Source: Nocardiopsis sinuspersici
GTDB taxonomy: Bacteria > Actinomycetota > Actinomycetes > Streptosporangiales > Streptosporangiaceae
Direction: 5' to 3'
DNA: 64,000 nt
NCBI GenBank assembly: GCA_008638415.1
Contig: VWVT01000001.1
Span: 558,001 to 622,000, forward strand
In this document: positions 29,692 through 38,392 of the stretch, in pieces
How positions within the stretch are numbered: the first letter of the stretch is position 1
Layout: each line of letters begins with the position of its first letter
Notes under the pieces: model-generated
The model's input: the letters and a program-made list of their open reading frames with translations, nothing else
The model's database searches: none
Told to the model about the DNA's origin: nothing
Program-made: the position numbers and the translations under genes

Positions 29692-31437
29692 ATGACCGAG
29701 ATCCCCCAGAGCCATTCGCTGTCCTCCAAGAACATGGACGACCTGCTGACCGAGGTGCACTCGCTGGACTCCCGCCTGTCCGCGCACGGCCGTGTCCACT
29801 CGCTGCTCCAGGCGGTCCTGACCATCGGCGGCGACCTGGACCTGGCGACCGTGCTGCGCAGGCTGACCGAGGTGGCCGCGCAACTGGCCGGTGCGCGGTA
29901 CGCGGGCCTGGGCGTGGTGGACGAGGACGGTGGTTTCAGCGAGTTCATCCCCGTGGGGATCACCGAGGAACAGGCCGCGAAGATCCACCGGTTCCCACAC
30001 GGCCGGGGCGTTCTGGGGGTGCCGCTGCACGAACGGGCCCCACTGCGCCTGACCGACCTGCGCGAACACCCCGACTTCGAGGGATTCCCCGAGGGGCACC
30101 CGAACATGGGCGGTTTCCTCGGTGTGCCCATCCAGGTGCGGGACGAGGTGTTCGGAAACCTCTACCTCACCGAGAAGGCCAACGGAGGGGAGTTCGACGA
30201 GGAGGACGAGGCGATGGTCACCGCGCTGGCCACCGCGGCCGGTGTGGCGATCGAGAACGCGCGCCTGTACGAGGAGGCGCGGCTGCGCGAGCGGTGGCTG
30301 GCCGCGTCCACCGAGGTCACCACCCGCCTGCTGTCGGGCGCCGACACCACCGAGGTGCTCGCCCACATGGCGGCGCAGGCCCGGGAGATCGGCGACGCGG
30401 ACACGGCCGTGGTCATGCTGCCCGATCCCCGTGCCAGGGGGCATCTGTTCGCGGAGATCGCCGAAGGCCCCATCGCACAGGAGATCCTGGGGACGCCGGT
30501 CGAGATCCACGACTCCGTCTGCGGATGGGTGTACGAGACGGGCGAGGCCAAGGGGATCCCCGACCTGGGCCGGGCGAACTGCCCGATGCTCACCCATCGC
30601 GGTTACGGCCCCGGCCTGGTGGTGCCCCTGGGTACACCGGGGAACACGCGCGGAGTGCTGCTGCTGGGCAAACTGGCCGACCGGGCGCCGTTCACCGCGG
30701 CGATACGCCGCATGCTGCACGGCTTCTCGGTGCAGGCCGCGGTGGCCCTCGAACTGGCCGAGGCGCGGCGCGACAGCGAGCGCCTGGTGGTGCTGGAGGA
30801 GCGCGACCGGATCGCCAAGGACCTGCACGACGTGGTGATCCAGCGGTTGTTCGCGTCGGCGATGACGCTGATGAGCACGATGCGGCTGATCGCCTCTCCC
30901 GAGGCCGAGGAGCGGGTCCAGCGGACCATCGACGAGCTGGACGGCACCATCCGGGAGATCCGCTCGACGATCTTCGACCTCCAGAACCCGCCGAGCCACA
31001 TGGACACGTCACTGCGCGAGCGCGTCCTGAGGCTGGCCGAGAACACGGCGCACAGCCTGGGGTGCCATCCGGGGGTGAGCCTGGACGGGCCGATCGACGC
31101 CTCCGTGCCCGACGACATCGGCGAGCAGTTACTCGCGGTGCTCGGCGAGGGGCTGACCAACGTGGCCCGGCACGCACGCGCCACGGAGGTGCACGTGTCG
31201 GTGGTGGTGGAGGAGACCGCGGCCAAGGGCCACTCCACGGTCCTCACGCTGACGGTGACCGACAACGGCGTGGGACTGCCCGAGGAGGGGCGTCGCAGCG
31301 GACTGCGCAACCTGGAGCAGCGGGCCCGGGCACTGGGCGGCACGTTCACCGCGAGCAGGAACGAGGGCGGGGGCACGGTGCTGGTGTGGCGGGTGCCCGT
31401 TCCCGACGACGCCGTGCCGCCTCCGAGCAGCTTCTGA
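29692..31437 (+). CDS. GAF-domain sensor histidine kinase (DosS/DevS-like)
   Basis: 581 residues from ATG 29692 (GGAGG upstream). There are two GAF domains (about 50-200 and 215-365), then a HisKA_3 domain with His379 in DRIAKDLHDVVIQRLF, then HATPase (GEGLTNVARHA, DNGVGLPEEGRRSGLRNL). There are no membrane segments. The first GAF contains EGHPNMGGFLGVPIQVRDEVFGNLYLTEKANGG. This aligns by eye with the mycobacterial DosS haem pocket, with His136 at the position of the proximal histidine, so redox or gas sensing is likely. The convergent NarL-type regulator at 31519 is the obvious partner. Confidence 0.9.
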   Translation: MTEIPQSHSLSSKNMDDLLTEVHSLDSRLSAHGRVHSLLQAVLTIGGDLDLATVLRRLTEVAAQLAGARYAGLGVVDEDGGFSEFIPVGITEEQAAKIHRFPHGRGVLGVPLHERAPLRLTDLREHPDFEGFPEGHPNMGGFLGVPIQVRDEVFGNLYLTEKANGGEFDEEDEAMVTALATAAGVAIENARLYEEARLRERWLAASTEVTTRLLSGADTTEVLAHMAAQAREIGDADTAVVMLPDPRARGHLFAEIAEGPIAQEILGTPVEIHDSVCGWVYETGEAKGIPDLGRANCPMLTHRGYGPGLVVPLGTPGNTRGVLLLGKLADRAPFTAAIRRMLHGFSVQAAVALELAEARRDSERLVVLEERDRIAKDLHDVVIQRLFASAMTLMSTMRLIASPEAEERVQRTIDELDGTIREIRSTIFDLQNPPSHMDTSLRERVLRLAENTAHSLGCHPGVSLDGPIDASVPDDIGEQLLAVLGEGLTNVARHARATEVHVSVVVEETAAKGHSTVLTLTVTDNGVGLPEEGRRSGLRNLEQRARALGGTFTASRNEGGGTVLVWRVPVPDDAVPPPSSF

Positions 31438-31462
31438 GCCACCGCCGACGCCGACGGTGTGA

Positions 31463-31506
31463 CCGACGGGAGCGGGGCCGTCCTTCGACGGCCCCGCTCC
31501 CGTCGG
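31463..31506. terminator. Bidirectional terminator between kinase and regulator
   Basis: Perfect 20-bp stem beginning CCGACGGGAGCGG with loop CTTC, placed 25 bases after the kinase stop and 12 bases from the regulator stop. Confidence 0.75.
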
Positions 31507-31518
31507 CGCGTACCGGCG

Positions 31519-32190
31519 TCAGTAGCGGCGGCCGCGCAGCTCGGCGACGAGCACGGCGGCCTGCGTGCGGCGCTTGAGGTCCAGCTTGGACAGCAGCGCG
31601 GACACGTAGTTCTTCACGGTCTTCTCCGCCAGGTACAGGCGCTCGCCGATCTGCCGGTTGGTCATCCCCTCGCCGATGAGGTCGAGGATCTGCCGCTCCT
31701 GCGGGGTCAGCTCGGCCAGCGGGTCCGGTTCGGCCTGGGCGCCGCGCAGCCGCTCCAGCATCGCGCCGGTGCTGCCCGAGTCCAGCAGCGAGCCGCCGGA
31801 GGCCACGGTGCGCACCGCGCCCACGAGGTCGGCGCCGTGGATCTGCTTGAGCACGTACCCGGCCGCGCCGGCCATGACGGCGTCGTACAGGGCGTCGTCG
31901 TCGGCGAACGACGTCAGCATCAGGCAGGCGATCTCGGGATGGTCCGAGCGGATCTCCCGACACACCTGCACGCCCGATCCGCCGGGCAGCCGCACGTCGA
32001 GGACCGCGACGTCGGGCAGGACCACCGGGATCCGCGCCAGTGCCTGCTCCGCCGTCCCGGCCTCACCGACGACGGTCATGTCGTCCTCGGTCTCCAGCAG
32101 GGCGGCCACCCCGCGGCGGACCACCTCGTGGTCGTCCACCAGGAACACCCTGATCTGTTTGCGAGCGCCCTTGGCTCCACCGCCCGTCAT
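31519..32190 (-). CDS. NarL/FixJ (DevR-like) response regulator
   Basis: 223 residues from ATG 32190. Receiver domain: acidic pair VDDHE, phospho-acceptor Asp65 in VAVLDVRLPGGSGV, Thr/Ser in MLTSFADD, and Lys in VLKQI. C-terminal LuxR-type HTH: LTPQERQILDLIGEGMTNRQ, then LYLAEKTVKNYVSALLSKL. It resembles DevR/DosR, matching the convergent GAF kinase. It is unusual that kinase and regulator are convergent rather than in one operon. Confidence 0.9.
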   Translation of the reverse strand: MTGGGAKGARKQIRVFLVDDHEVVRRGVAALLETEDDMTVVGEAGTAEQALARIPVVLPDVAVLDVRLPGGSGVQVCREIRSDHPEIACLMLTSFADDDALYDAVMAGAAGYVLKQIHGADLVGAVRTVASGGSLLDSGSTGAMLERLRGAQAEPDPLAELTPQERQILDLIGEGMTNRQIGERLYLAEKTVKNYVSALLSKLDLKRRTQAAVLVAELRGRRY

Positions 32191-32291
32191 CGGCCCATCC
32201 TCATCCCTGCGTCACCGCCGTCCAGACACCGCTCCGAGGAAAACGGTAATACGTGCGAAGGGCGGCGCGTGGGCCGTTAGGCACCGAACTG

Positions 32292-32335
32292 CCCGGACGA
32301 AGGTCCTGTAAAGGGATAATTCTCCTTCGTCCGGG
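32292..32335. promoter_or_regulatory. 12-bp inverted repeat upstream of the NarL regulator
   Basis: CCCGGACGAAGG and CCTTCGTCCGGG separated by 20 AT-richer bases, between the amidase stop (32407) and the regulator start (32190). It could terminate the amidase transcript or be a regulator site. Confidence 0.5.
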
Positions 32336-32406
32336 TGACAAAGGGCCTGATCACCCCGGGTCCGAACACCGTCGTCCGCATCCGGGGCCACAGTACGAAT
32401 TCGATT

Positions 32407-33921
32407 TCACGGCCTCCGGTCGGCCCAGGGCCGGGCGATCTCGAACGCCCGGCAGGCCGCCAGCACCCGTGCGTCGGCGTGACGGGGCCCGACCACCTGG
32501 AGCCCCACCGGCAGACCCGCCGGAGTGAACCCGCACGGCACGCTCGCGGCGGGCTGCTGGGTCATGTTGAACGGATAGCTGAACCCCGCCCACGCGGTCC
32601 ACCGCTCGCCCTCCAGCTCCGGCGGCGACTCCAGCCCCGCCTCGAACGCCGTGACCGGCACCGCCGGGGTCAGCAGCAGGTCGTGTTCGGCGTGGAAGCG
32701 GCCCATCCGCAGGCCCATCTCCATCCGCAGGGCCATCGCGGTCAGGTAGTCCTTCGCCGAGTAGGTCAGCCCCTCCTCGGCGATCTCCCGCAGCCCCGGG
32801 TCGAGCAGGTCCCGCTGACGGTCGGTGAGCCCGTCCGTGGCCTTGGCCACCCCGGAGTACCACAGCACGTGGAAGGCCTCCCGGGAGTCGGGCAGGTCGG
32901 GATCGGTCTCCTCCACCCGGGCGCCCAGCTCCTCGAACACGGCGACCGCGTCGGCCACCGCCCGGGCCACCTCCGGGTCCACGTCCAACCCGCCCAGGGT
33001 GGGGCTGTAGGCGATCCGCATGCCGCGTACCAGCTCCTCGGCGTCGGTGCGCAGCCGCACGTCGCCGATCCCGGGCGCGGGCGGCGCCAGGGCGGCCCAG
33101 TCGCGCGGGTCCGGCTGGGCGACGACCTCCAGCATCAGCGCCATGTCGCCCACGGTGCGGGCCATCGGCCCGGTGTGCGCCAGCGAGCCGAACGGGCTCG
33201 CCGGGTAGTGCGGCACCAGGCCCCACGTGGGCTTGATCCCGCAGACGCCGGTGAAGCTGGCCGGGATGCGGATCGATCCGCCCCCGTCGGTGCCGGTGGA
33301 CAGCGGACCCATCCCGGACGCCACCGCCGCCGCGGACCCGCCGCTGGAGCCGCCCGGCGTGGTGGACAGGTCCCACGGGTTGCGGGTGACGCCGGTGAGC
33401 GGGCCGTCGGTGACGCCCTTCCACGCCAGTTCGGGCGTGGTGGTCTTGCCGACGAGGACCGCGCCGCTCTCCCGCAGCCGGGCCGTCACGGGGGAGTCCT
33501 CCTCCCACGGCCCCTCCTGGGAGCTGGTGACCGATCCCTTCAGGGTGGGCCACCCCCTGGTGAGGTGGACGTCCTTGATCGAGGCCGGTACCCCGTCCAG
33601 GGCGCCGGCGGGCTCACCGCGGCGCCACCTCGCGGCGGACGCGCGGGCCGCCTCGCGGGCCTCGTCCGGACGCACCAGGCAGAACGCGTTGAGCGCCGGG
33701 TTGTCCCGCTCGATGCGCTCCAGCACGGCGTCGACGGCCTCCACCGGGGACAGGCTCCCGGTGGCGTAGGCCGTGAGCAGCTGCTCGGCGGACAGGTCGG
33801 CCGGTGTCGCGAGTTCGCCGGGCCGCGCGTGTGGAACCGCGGCGGCCCCCAGGGCGCCCTCGGCCGTGCCGATGGCCGCCCCCGCGTCCTCGGTCCCGGC
33901 CCGGTCGGAACGGATCGTCAC
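32407..33921 (-). CDS. Amidase (amidase-signature family)
   Basis: 504 residues from GTG 33921 with GGGAGG upstream. The amidase-signature core is intact: catalytic Lys in [11 protein letters not shown], and cis-Ser and nucleophile Ser in [36 protein letters not shown]-terminal family segments [16 protein letters not shown] are present. It hydrolyses a C-N bond of an amide. It is 29 bases downstream of the D-2-hydroxyacid dehydrogenase, forming the minus-strand arm of the 32-41 kb catabolic island. Substrate unknown. Confidence 0.92.
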   Translation of the reverse strand: MTIRSDRAGTEDAGAAIGTAEGALGAAAVPHARPGELATPADLSAEQLLTAYATGSLSPVEAVDAVLERIERDNPALNAFCLVRPDEAREAARASAARWRRGEPAGALDGVPASIKDVHLTRGWPTLKGSVTSSQEGPWEEDSPVTARLRESGAVLVGKTTTPELAWKGVTDGPLTGVTRNPWDLSTTPGGSSGGSAAAVASGMGPLSTGTDGGGSIRIPASFTGVCGIKPTWGLVPHYPASPFGSLAHTGPMARTVGDMALMLEVVAQPDPRDWAALAPPAPGIGDVRLRTDAEELVRGMRIAYSPTLGGLDVDPEVARAVADAVAVFEELGARVEETDPDLPDSREAFHVLWYSGVAKATDGLTDRQRDLLDPGLREIAEEGLTYSAKDYLTAMALRMEMGLRMGRFHAEHDLLLTPAVPVTAFEAGLESPPELEGERWTAWAGFSYPFNMTQQPAASVPCGFTPAGLPVGLQVVGPRHADARVLAACRAFEIARPWADRRP

Positions 33922-33950
33922 TTCAGCCTCCCATGTCACGCCATCAAGGG

Positions 33951-34982
33951 TCAGCCGGGCACGTAGCCGCGGCTCTTGTCGACCACGTTGAGCAGTTCGC
34001 GCCCATCCAGACAGCGGGCGAGATTGTCGAGGAACAGGTCCATGAGGTCCTCGCGCCAGCCGACGACGTCGCCGGACATGTGCGGTGAGACCACCGATCC
34101 GGGCAGCCACCACAGGGGGGAGGTCGCCTTGAGCGGCTCGTCCTCGAACACGTCCAGCGCGGCGCCGGCGATGACACCGCCCTCCAGGGCGGCGACCAGG
34201 TCGGCCTGGACCACGATGGGCCCGCGCGCCACGTTGACGAGTCGCGCGGTGGGTTTCATCTGCCCCAGGAAGCGTCGGTCCACCAGGCCCCGGGTGGAGT
34301 CGGTGAGCGGTGCCGCGACCACCACGTAGTCGGCCCCGGGCAGCCTGCTGAGCAGGGTCGGGCCGCCGTCGGCACCGTGCTCGGAGAGGCTGGACTCGAC
34401 CACGGTGCCGAAGTCGGGGTCCCCCTCGCGCGCGTGGCTGCCGGAGGCGCACACGTCCATGCCCACGGCCGTCAGCTTGCGGGCGATGTGGCGGCCGATC
34501 GGACCGGTTCCCACCACGAGGGCCCGCCGACCCGACACCCGCTCGGTCTCCCGGTGCTCCCAGCGGCGTTCGCGCTGGTGGTCCCAGGTCTGGTGGAAGC
34601 CCTTGGCGAACGCGACGACCTGGCCGAGCACGTACTCGGCGATGGGTTCGTCGAAGATCCCGCGCGAGTTGGTGACCACGGCGTCGCCGTCGACCAGGCC
34701 GGGGAACATGAGGTTGTCCACCCCGGCGGTGGCGGCGTGCACCCAGGCCAGGGAGTCGGCCTCGTGCCAGGCGGAGGCGAGTGCCTCGGTGAACAGGTCC
34801 CACACCAGCAGGACGTGCGTGCCGGGCAGCTTGGCCGACAGTTCGTCGGCGGTGGCGTAGACGACCTCGCCGAGGCGTGGATCATCGTCCAGCCGCTTGT
34901 GTCCGGGCGGTAGGTCGTCGCCGTGGAGGACGAGGACTCTGGGGCTGTTCGTCGAGGTGAGACGGTTCACGGGCGTGTGCAC
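33951..34982 (-). CDS. D-isomer-specific 2-hydroxyacid dehydrogenase
   Basis: 343 residues from GTG 34982; a second GTG four codons later has better spacing to GGAGA. NAD-binding core is VVGTGPIGRHIARKLTAVGM. Catalytic Arg (VNVARGPIV), Glu (FEDEPL) and His (SPHMSGD) are recognisable. It reduces a 2-ketoacid or oxidises a D-2-hydroxyacid in the cytoplasm. It is the first gene of the leftward operon, divergent from the DUF3830-like gene across a region with two operators. Confidence 0.88.
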   Translation of the reverse strand: MHTPVNRLTSTNSPRVLVLHGDDLPPGHKRLDDDPRLGEVVYATADELSAKLPGTHVLLVWDLFTEALASAWHEADSLAWVHAATAGVDNLMFPGLVDGDAVVTNSRGIFDEPIAEYVLGQVVAFAKGFHQTWDHQRERRWEHRETERVSGRRALVVGTGPIGRHIARKLTAVGMDVCASGSHAREGDPDFGTVVESSLSEHGADGGPTLLSRLPGADYVVVAAPLTDSTRGLVDRRFLGQMKPTARLVNVARGPIVVQADLVAALEGGVIAGAALDVFEDEPLKATSPLWWLPGSVVSPHMSGDVVGWREDLMDLFLDNLARCLDGRELLNVVDKSRGYVPG

Positions 34983-35066
34983 TCTCCGGTTGGATGCGGT
35001 GGTTCAGAGAGGTCGTCGGGAATGCGGGGATCGCCCTGCATGGGAAACGCTAGGGAGCCGACATAG

Positions 35067-35080
35067 GATTGTCAACAATA
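35067..35080. promoter_or_regulatory. Operator of the 32-41 kb island, site 1
   Basis: GATTGTCAACAATA within ACATAGGATTGTCAACAATA; near-palindrome TTGT-CA-ACAA. It overlaps a -10-like TAGGAT (35065-35070). It shares a 13-base left flank and core with site 2. Confidence 0.75.
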
Positions 35081-35188
35081 AACAAACCGGTCGTTTCCCC
35101 CGAACCGGCACCTCTCCTACCAGCTCTGACGCGCACGGGATACCCACTCGCATCGGGGTTATTGCCGCATCCCGCCTGTGGAACATAG

Positions 35189-35202
35189 GATTGTCGACAA
35201 TC
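35189..35202. promoter_or_regulatory. Operator of the 32-41 kb island, site 2
   Basis: GATTGTCGACAATC, a perfect 14-bp palindrome. It sits on TAGGAT (35186-35191), preceded 18 bases upstream by TTGCCG (35162-35167). That gives a complete rightward promoter covered by the operator, 79-92 bases before the DUF3830-like start. Confidence 0.8.
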
Positions 35203-35280
35203 AACAGCCCCGTCGCGGGGGCTGTTTCCCGCGAGTCCCGCCACCCGACGTCGAAGGGACCACCCCAGTTGCCCAGGTAC

Positions 35281-35763
35281 ATGACCATCACTCTGGCCGG
35301 ACGCGGGGTCTCCTGCGTGGCCGAACTCCTGGACAAGGACGCGCCCCGTACCTGTGAGGCGGTGTGGAGCGCCCTGCCCCAGGGCGACGCCGTCCAACAC
35401 GCCAAGTACGCGCGCAACGAGGTCTACACGATGGTGCCGAGGTTCGCCGAGGCCGAGCCCGGCCAGGAGAACCCCACCGTCACCCCGATCCCCGGGGACG
35501 TCGTCTACTTCTCCTTCGACGGCGGCATGCTCGACCGCTCGTTCAAGGAGGAGAAGGGGATCGACCACCTGCCCGGCGTCATCGACCTCGCCCTGTTCTA
35601 CGGACGCAACAACCTGCTTCTCAACGGCGACGTCGGCTGGGTTCCCGGCAACGTGTTCGCCACCGTCGTCGAGAACCTGCCCGCCATGGCCGAGGCCTGC
35701 AACGACGTCTGGCGCTCCGGGAGCGTCGGCGAGCGGCTGCTGTACGAGCGCCTGGAACGCTGA
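35281..35763 (+). CDS. DUF3830-like small protein (cyclophilin-like fold)
   Basis: 160 residues from ATG 35281; an in-frame TTG at 35269, better spaced from AAGGGA, would add 4 residues. Features are MTITLAGRGVSCVAELLDKDAPRTCEAVW, a conserved HAKYARNEVY block, PIPGDVVYFSFDGG, and HLPGVIDLALFYGRNNLL. These fit the DUF3830/cyclophilin-like family found near amidases and racemases in catabolic clusters. Biochemical role unknown. It is the first gene of the rightward arm, followed by two racemase-like genes and the GntR gene. Confidence 0.72.
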   Translation: MTITLAGRGVSCVAELLDKDAPRTCEAVWSALPQGDAVQHAKYARNEVYTMVPRFAEAEPGQENPTVTPIPGDVVYFSFDGGMLDRSFKEEKGIDHLPGVIDLALFYGRNNLLLNGDVGWVPGNVFATVVENLPAMAEACNDVWRSGSVGERLLYERLER

Positions 35764-35950
35764 TCCGGAGCCGGGGCCGCACGGTGTCCTCGCGTCCGCG
35801 TCACCGCGCACGGGCGGCACCCGTACCGACCACGACACCGGACACGGGTGGCGCCCGCGTCCTGAGCGCGCAAGCCCATGCCCGTACCGACGAAGGAACG
35901 ACAACGCATTCCCGGGAGGTGAGTGACCGATGCGGACCGATGGAGACCAC

Positions 35951-36730
35951 ATGAACGGCACCGACGCGGAACACCAGATCGTCGAGCTGGCCGCGACCAC
36001 ACGGACGCCGTGGCAGGCGGGAGTCGGTGTCATCGCGCCCTACGACTTCGCGCTCGACCGCGAGCTGTGGCGCTGGACGCCGGACGACGTCTCGTTGCAC
36101 GTCACGCGTTTGCCGTGCGTGCATGTACCGGTGACGGTGGACCAGGCCGCCGACCTGTCCCGGGAGGAGCACGTGGCCCCGGCGGTCCGCGCGCTGCTCG
36201 CCCCCGAACCCCTGGCCGTCGGCTACGCGTGCGCCTCGGGCAGCTTCGTGCACGGCAGGGCGGGGGAACAGCGCCTGCACCAGTCCATGGTGGACGCCGG
36301 CGCACCCGCCGCCGTCACCACGTCCGGTGCTCTGGTCCGGGCCCTGGACGCGCTCGACGTCAACCGGATCGCGGTCGTCACGCCCTACGTGGACAGCGTG
36401 ACCGACCGGCTCCTGTCCTACCTCGCCGAGCACCGCGTCGAAGTGACCTCCAGCGTGGGGCTGGGCCTGCTCAGCCACATCTGGCGGGTCACCTACGCCG
36501 AGGTGTCCGCGGCGGTGCACTCGGTGGACCGGCCCGACGCCCAGGCGGTGTTCATCAGCTGCACCAACGTCCTCACCTACGACATCATCGCGCCGCTGGA
36601 GCGGGAGCTGGGCAAACCGGTGATCGCGGCCAACCAGGTCACCATGTGGGCGGTGATGCGCGCCGCGGACCGCCAGGCCGTGGCCCACGGACAGAGCCTG
36701 ATCAACGTCGCCGCACCGAGCGCCGCGTAG
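35951..36730 (+). CDS. Maleate isomerase / Asp-Glu racemase family protein, paralogue A
   Basis: 259 residues from ATG 35951 (GGAG, 5-base spacing); ATG 35930 is an alternative. It belongs to the arylmalonate decarboxylase / maleate cis-trans isomerase group. It has a first cysteine in GYACASGSFVHG (Cys94), a second in FISCTNVLTYD (Cys204), and the C-terminal PVIAANQVTMWAVMR. Both catalytic cysteines are kept, so cofactor-free isomerisation or racemisation of a small dicarboxylate or amino acid is expected. Adjacent to a second paralogue 32 bases downstream. Confidence 0.85.
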   Translation: MNGTDAEHQIVELAATTRTPWQAGVGVIAPYDFALDRELWRWTPDDVSLHVTRLPCVHVPVTVDQAADLSREEHVAPAVRALLAPEPLAVGYACASGSFVHGRAGEQRLHQSMVDAGAPAAVTTSGALVRALDALDVNRIAVVTPYVDSVTDRLLSYLAEHRVEVTSSVGLGLLSHIWRVTYAEVSAAVHSVDRPDAQAVFISCTNVLTYDIIAPLERELGKPVIAANQVTMWAVMRAADRQAVAHGQSLINVAAPSAA

Positions 36731-36762
36731 TCCCGCGGGCCGTGACGAGAAGGAGAAGCCAC

Positions 36763-37515
36763 ATGACCCGCGTCGGATTCCTCTACCCCGGCTTCAGCGC
36801 CGAAGACGACTACAAGGCCTTCGCCGACCTGCTCGGAGGGGACGTCGAGCTCTCCGTGGTGCACACGCTCATGCGCGAGGACGCGCACCGGGTGGACGCC
36901 CTGCTCGACGTCGGCGGCGACGAGGTGCTCGACAGGGGCGCCCGGGAGCTGGCCGCGATGGAGGTGGACGCGGCGGTGTGGGCGTGCACCAGCGGAAGCT
37001 TCGTGTTCGGCTGGGAGGGCGCCCGCAGACAGATCGAGGGGGTGCGCCGGGCGGCCGGGGCACCGTCGTCGAGCACCTCGTTCGCCTTCGTGCACGCGCT
37101 GAGCCAACTGGGCGTGTCGCGGGTGGCGATCGCCGCCACCTACCCCGACGACGTCGCCCAGCGGTTCGTGGAGTTCCTGACCGAGGCCGGGGTGACCGTG
37201 CTGTCGATGGCCAGCCACGGCATCGCCACCGCCGCCGAGGTCGGCGGTCTGGACCCGGACGACGTCCTGGACTTCGTGATCTCCAACGACCACCCGCGGG
37301 CCGAGGCCGTCCTGGTGCCGGACACCGCCCTGCACAGCGCGCACCTGATCGACCCCCTGGAGGCGCTGCTCGGCAAGACCGTGCTCACCGCCAACCAGGT
37401 GAGCGTGTGGGAGGGACTGCGTCTGGCGGGGGTGACCGCGGGCCAGGGCAGGGGGCCGGGAGTGCTGTTGCGCTCCGGTTCGGCCGCCGTCAACAGCGCC
37501 CTGGCCTCCCGTTAG
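36763..37515 (+). CDS. Maleate isomerase / Asp-Glu racemase family protein, paralogue B (second Cys missing)
   Basis: 250 residues from ATG 36763 with AAGGAG upstream. Same fold: RVGFLYPGFSAEDDY, first cysteine in WACTSGSFVFGWEGAR (Cys75), and C-terminal TVLTANQVSVWEGLRLAG. Where paralogue A has SCT, this protein has PDT (Asp187), so the second catalytic cysteine is lost. It may be a one-cysteine enzyme with different chemistry, or form a heteromer with paralogue A. Confidence 0.85.
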   Translation: MTRVGFLYPGFSAEDDYKAFADLLGGDVELSVVHTLMREDAHRVDALLDVGGDEVLDRGARELAAMEVDAAVWACTSGSFVFGWEGARRQIEGVRRAAGAPSSSTSFAFVHALSQLGVSRVAIAATYPDDVAQRFVEFLTEAGVTVLSMASHGIATAAEVGGLDPDDVLDFVISNDHPRAEAVLVPDTALHSAHLIDPLEALLGKTVLTANQVSVWEGLRLAGVTAGQGRGPGVLLRSGSAAVNSALASR

Positions 37516-37573
37516 CCTCGACGCGTGCCCGCTGTCTCGTCCTGTTGTGTCCCGAATCGAAAGGAAGGCACCC

Positions 37574-38263
37574 ATGCCGTCCCCCGGACAGCTCAGACCC
37601 GTGCCCCGGCGCTCCACCGCCGAGCTGATCGCCGACCAGCTTCGGTCGGCGATCATGTACGGCTCCCTCGCTCCCGGGGACCAGCTCGGCGAGTCGGAAC
37701 TGGCCGGGCAGCTCGGAGTGAGCCGGGGCCCGCTGCGCGAGGCGATGCAGCGCCTCGTCCAGGAGGGGCTGCTGCGCAGCGAGCGGCACAGGGGCCTGTT
37801 CGTGCGTGAGCTGGCCCCGGCCGACGTACGGGACATCTACGTGGCCCGGCTCGCCGTCGAGCGGACCGCGTGCGAGCTGATCATGCGCGGCAACCGGGGT
37901 GAGGCGGTCGCACGGCTCACCCCGGCCGTGGACCGGCTCGTCGAGGCGGCGGCCGGCCGGGACCGGAACGCGATGAGCGACGCCGACCAGGCCTTCCACC
38001 AGACCCTGGTGAGCTGCGCGGGCAACGGCCGTCTGGAGCGCATGGCGCAGACGCTCCTGGTCGAGACGCGGATGTGTCTGACGGTGATGCAGGACGTGTA
38101 CCCCGAGCCGGAGGAGATCCTGGACGAGCACCGGCGCATCCTGGACGCGATCGTGCACGGGGCGGAGGACGAGCTGATGCGGCTGATCGAGACGCACATG
38201 ATGGACACGGTCGACCGCATCAACGGCGGCTCCCCGGGCCCGGAGGCGGGCTCCGGCGCCTGA
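37574..38263 (+). CDS. GntR-family regulator (FadR/FCD subclass)
   Basis: 229 residues from ATG 37574 with AAGGAAGG upstream. The N-terminal winged helix is LIADQLRSAIMYGSLAPGDQ, then LAGQLGVSRGPLREAMQRL. The C-terminal FCD ligand domain has metal-binding-type Asp/His residues (DIYVARLAVE, DQAFHQTLV, EHRRILDAI, MRLIETHM). Last gene of the rightward arm. It is the only regulator in the island and therefore the natural candidate to bind the three GATTGT-nn-ACAATC operators. FadR-type proteins usually bind short TNGT...ACNA palindromes, which fits. Confidence 0.9.
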   Translation: MPSPGQLRPVPRRSTAELIADQLRSAIMYGSLAPGDQLGESELAGQLGVSRGPLREAMQRLVQEGLLRSERHRGLFVRELAPADVRDIYVARLAVERTACELIMRGNRGEAVARLTPAVDRLVEAAAGRDRNAMSDADQAFHQTLVSCAGNGRLERMAQTLLVETRMCLTVMQDVYPEPEEILDEHRRILDAIVHGAEDELMRLIETHMMDTVDRINGGSPGPEAGSGA

Positions 38264-38357
38264 CCGCCCCGGCGGAGGCCGGGGCGGCGCCGCCGTCCTC
38301 GGGGGCCCGCGTGCCGGCCGGAGCCGCCGTGGGGAGCGCCTTGTCCGCTCCCCACGG
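38264..38357. terminator. Paired terminators between convergent genes
   Basis: CCGCCCCGG / CCGGGGCGG (38264-38287) starts within the GntR stop region. A 12-bp stem CCGTGGGGAGCG / CGCTCCCCACGG (38327-38357) lies 36 bases beyond the dehydrogenase stop. Confidence 0.65.
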
Positions 38358-38392
38358 AGCCCCGGAACCGTTGGACCCGGGCCGCGGTGGGG

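Noticed and set aside
35930..35950. Longer start for racemase paralogue A
   Set aside because: Possible (GGGAGG upstream) but the shorter ATG has closer spacing and a more typical N-terminus; left as an alternative.
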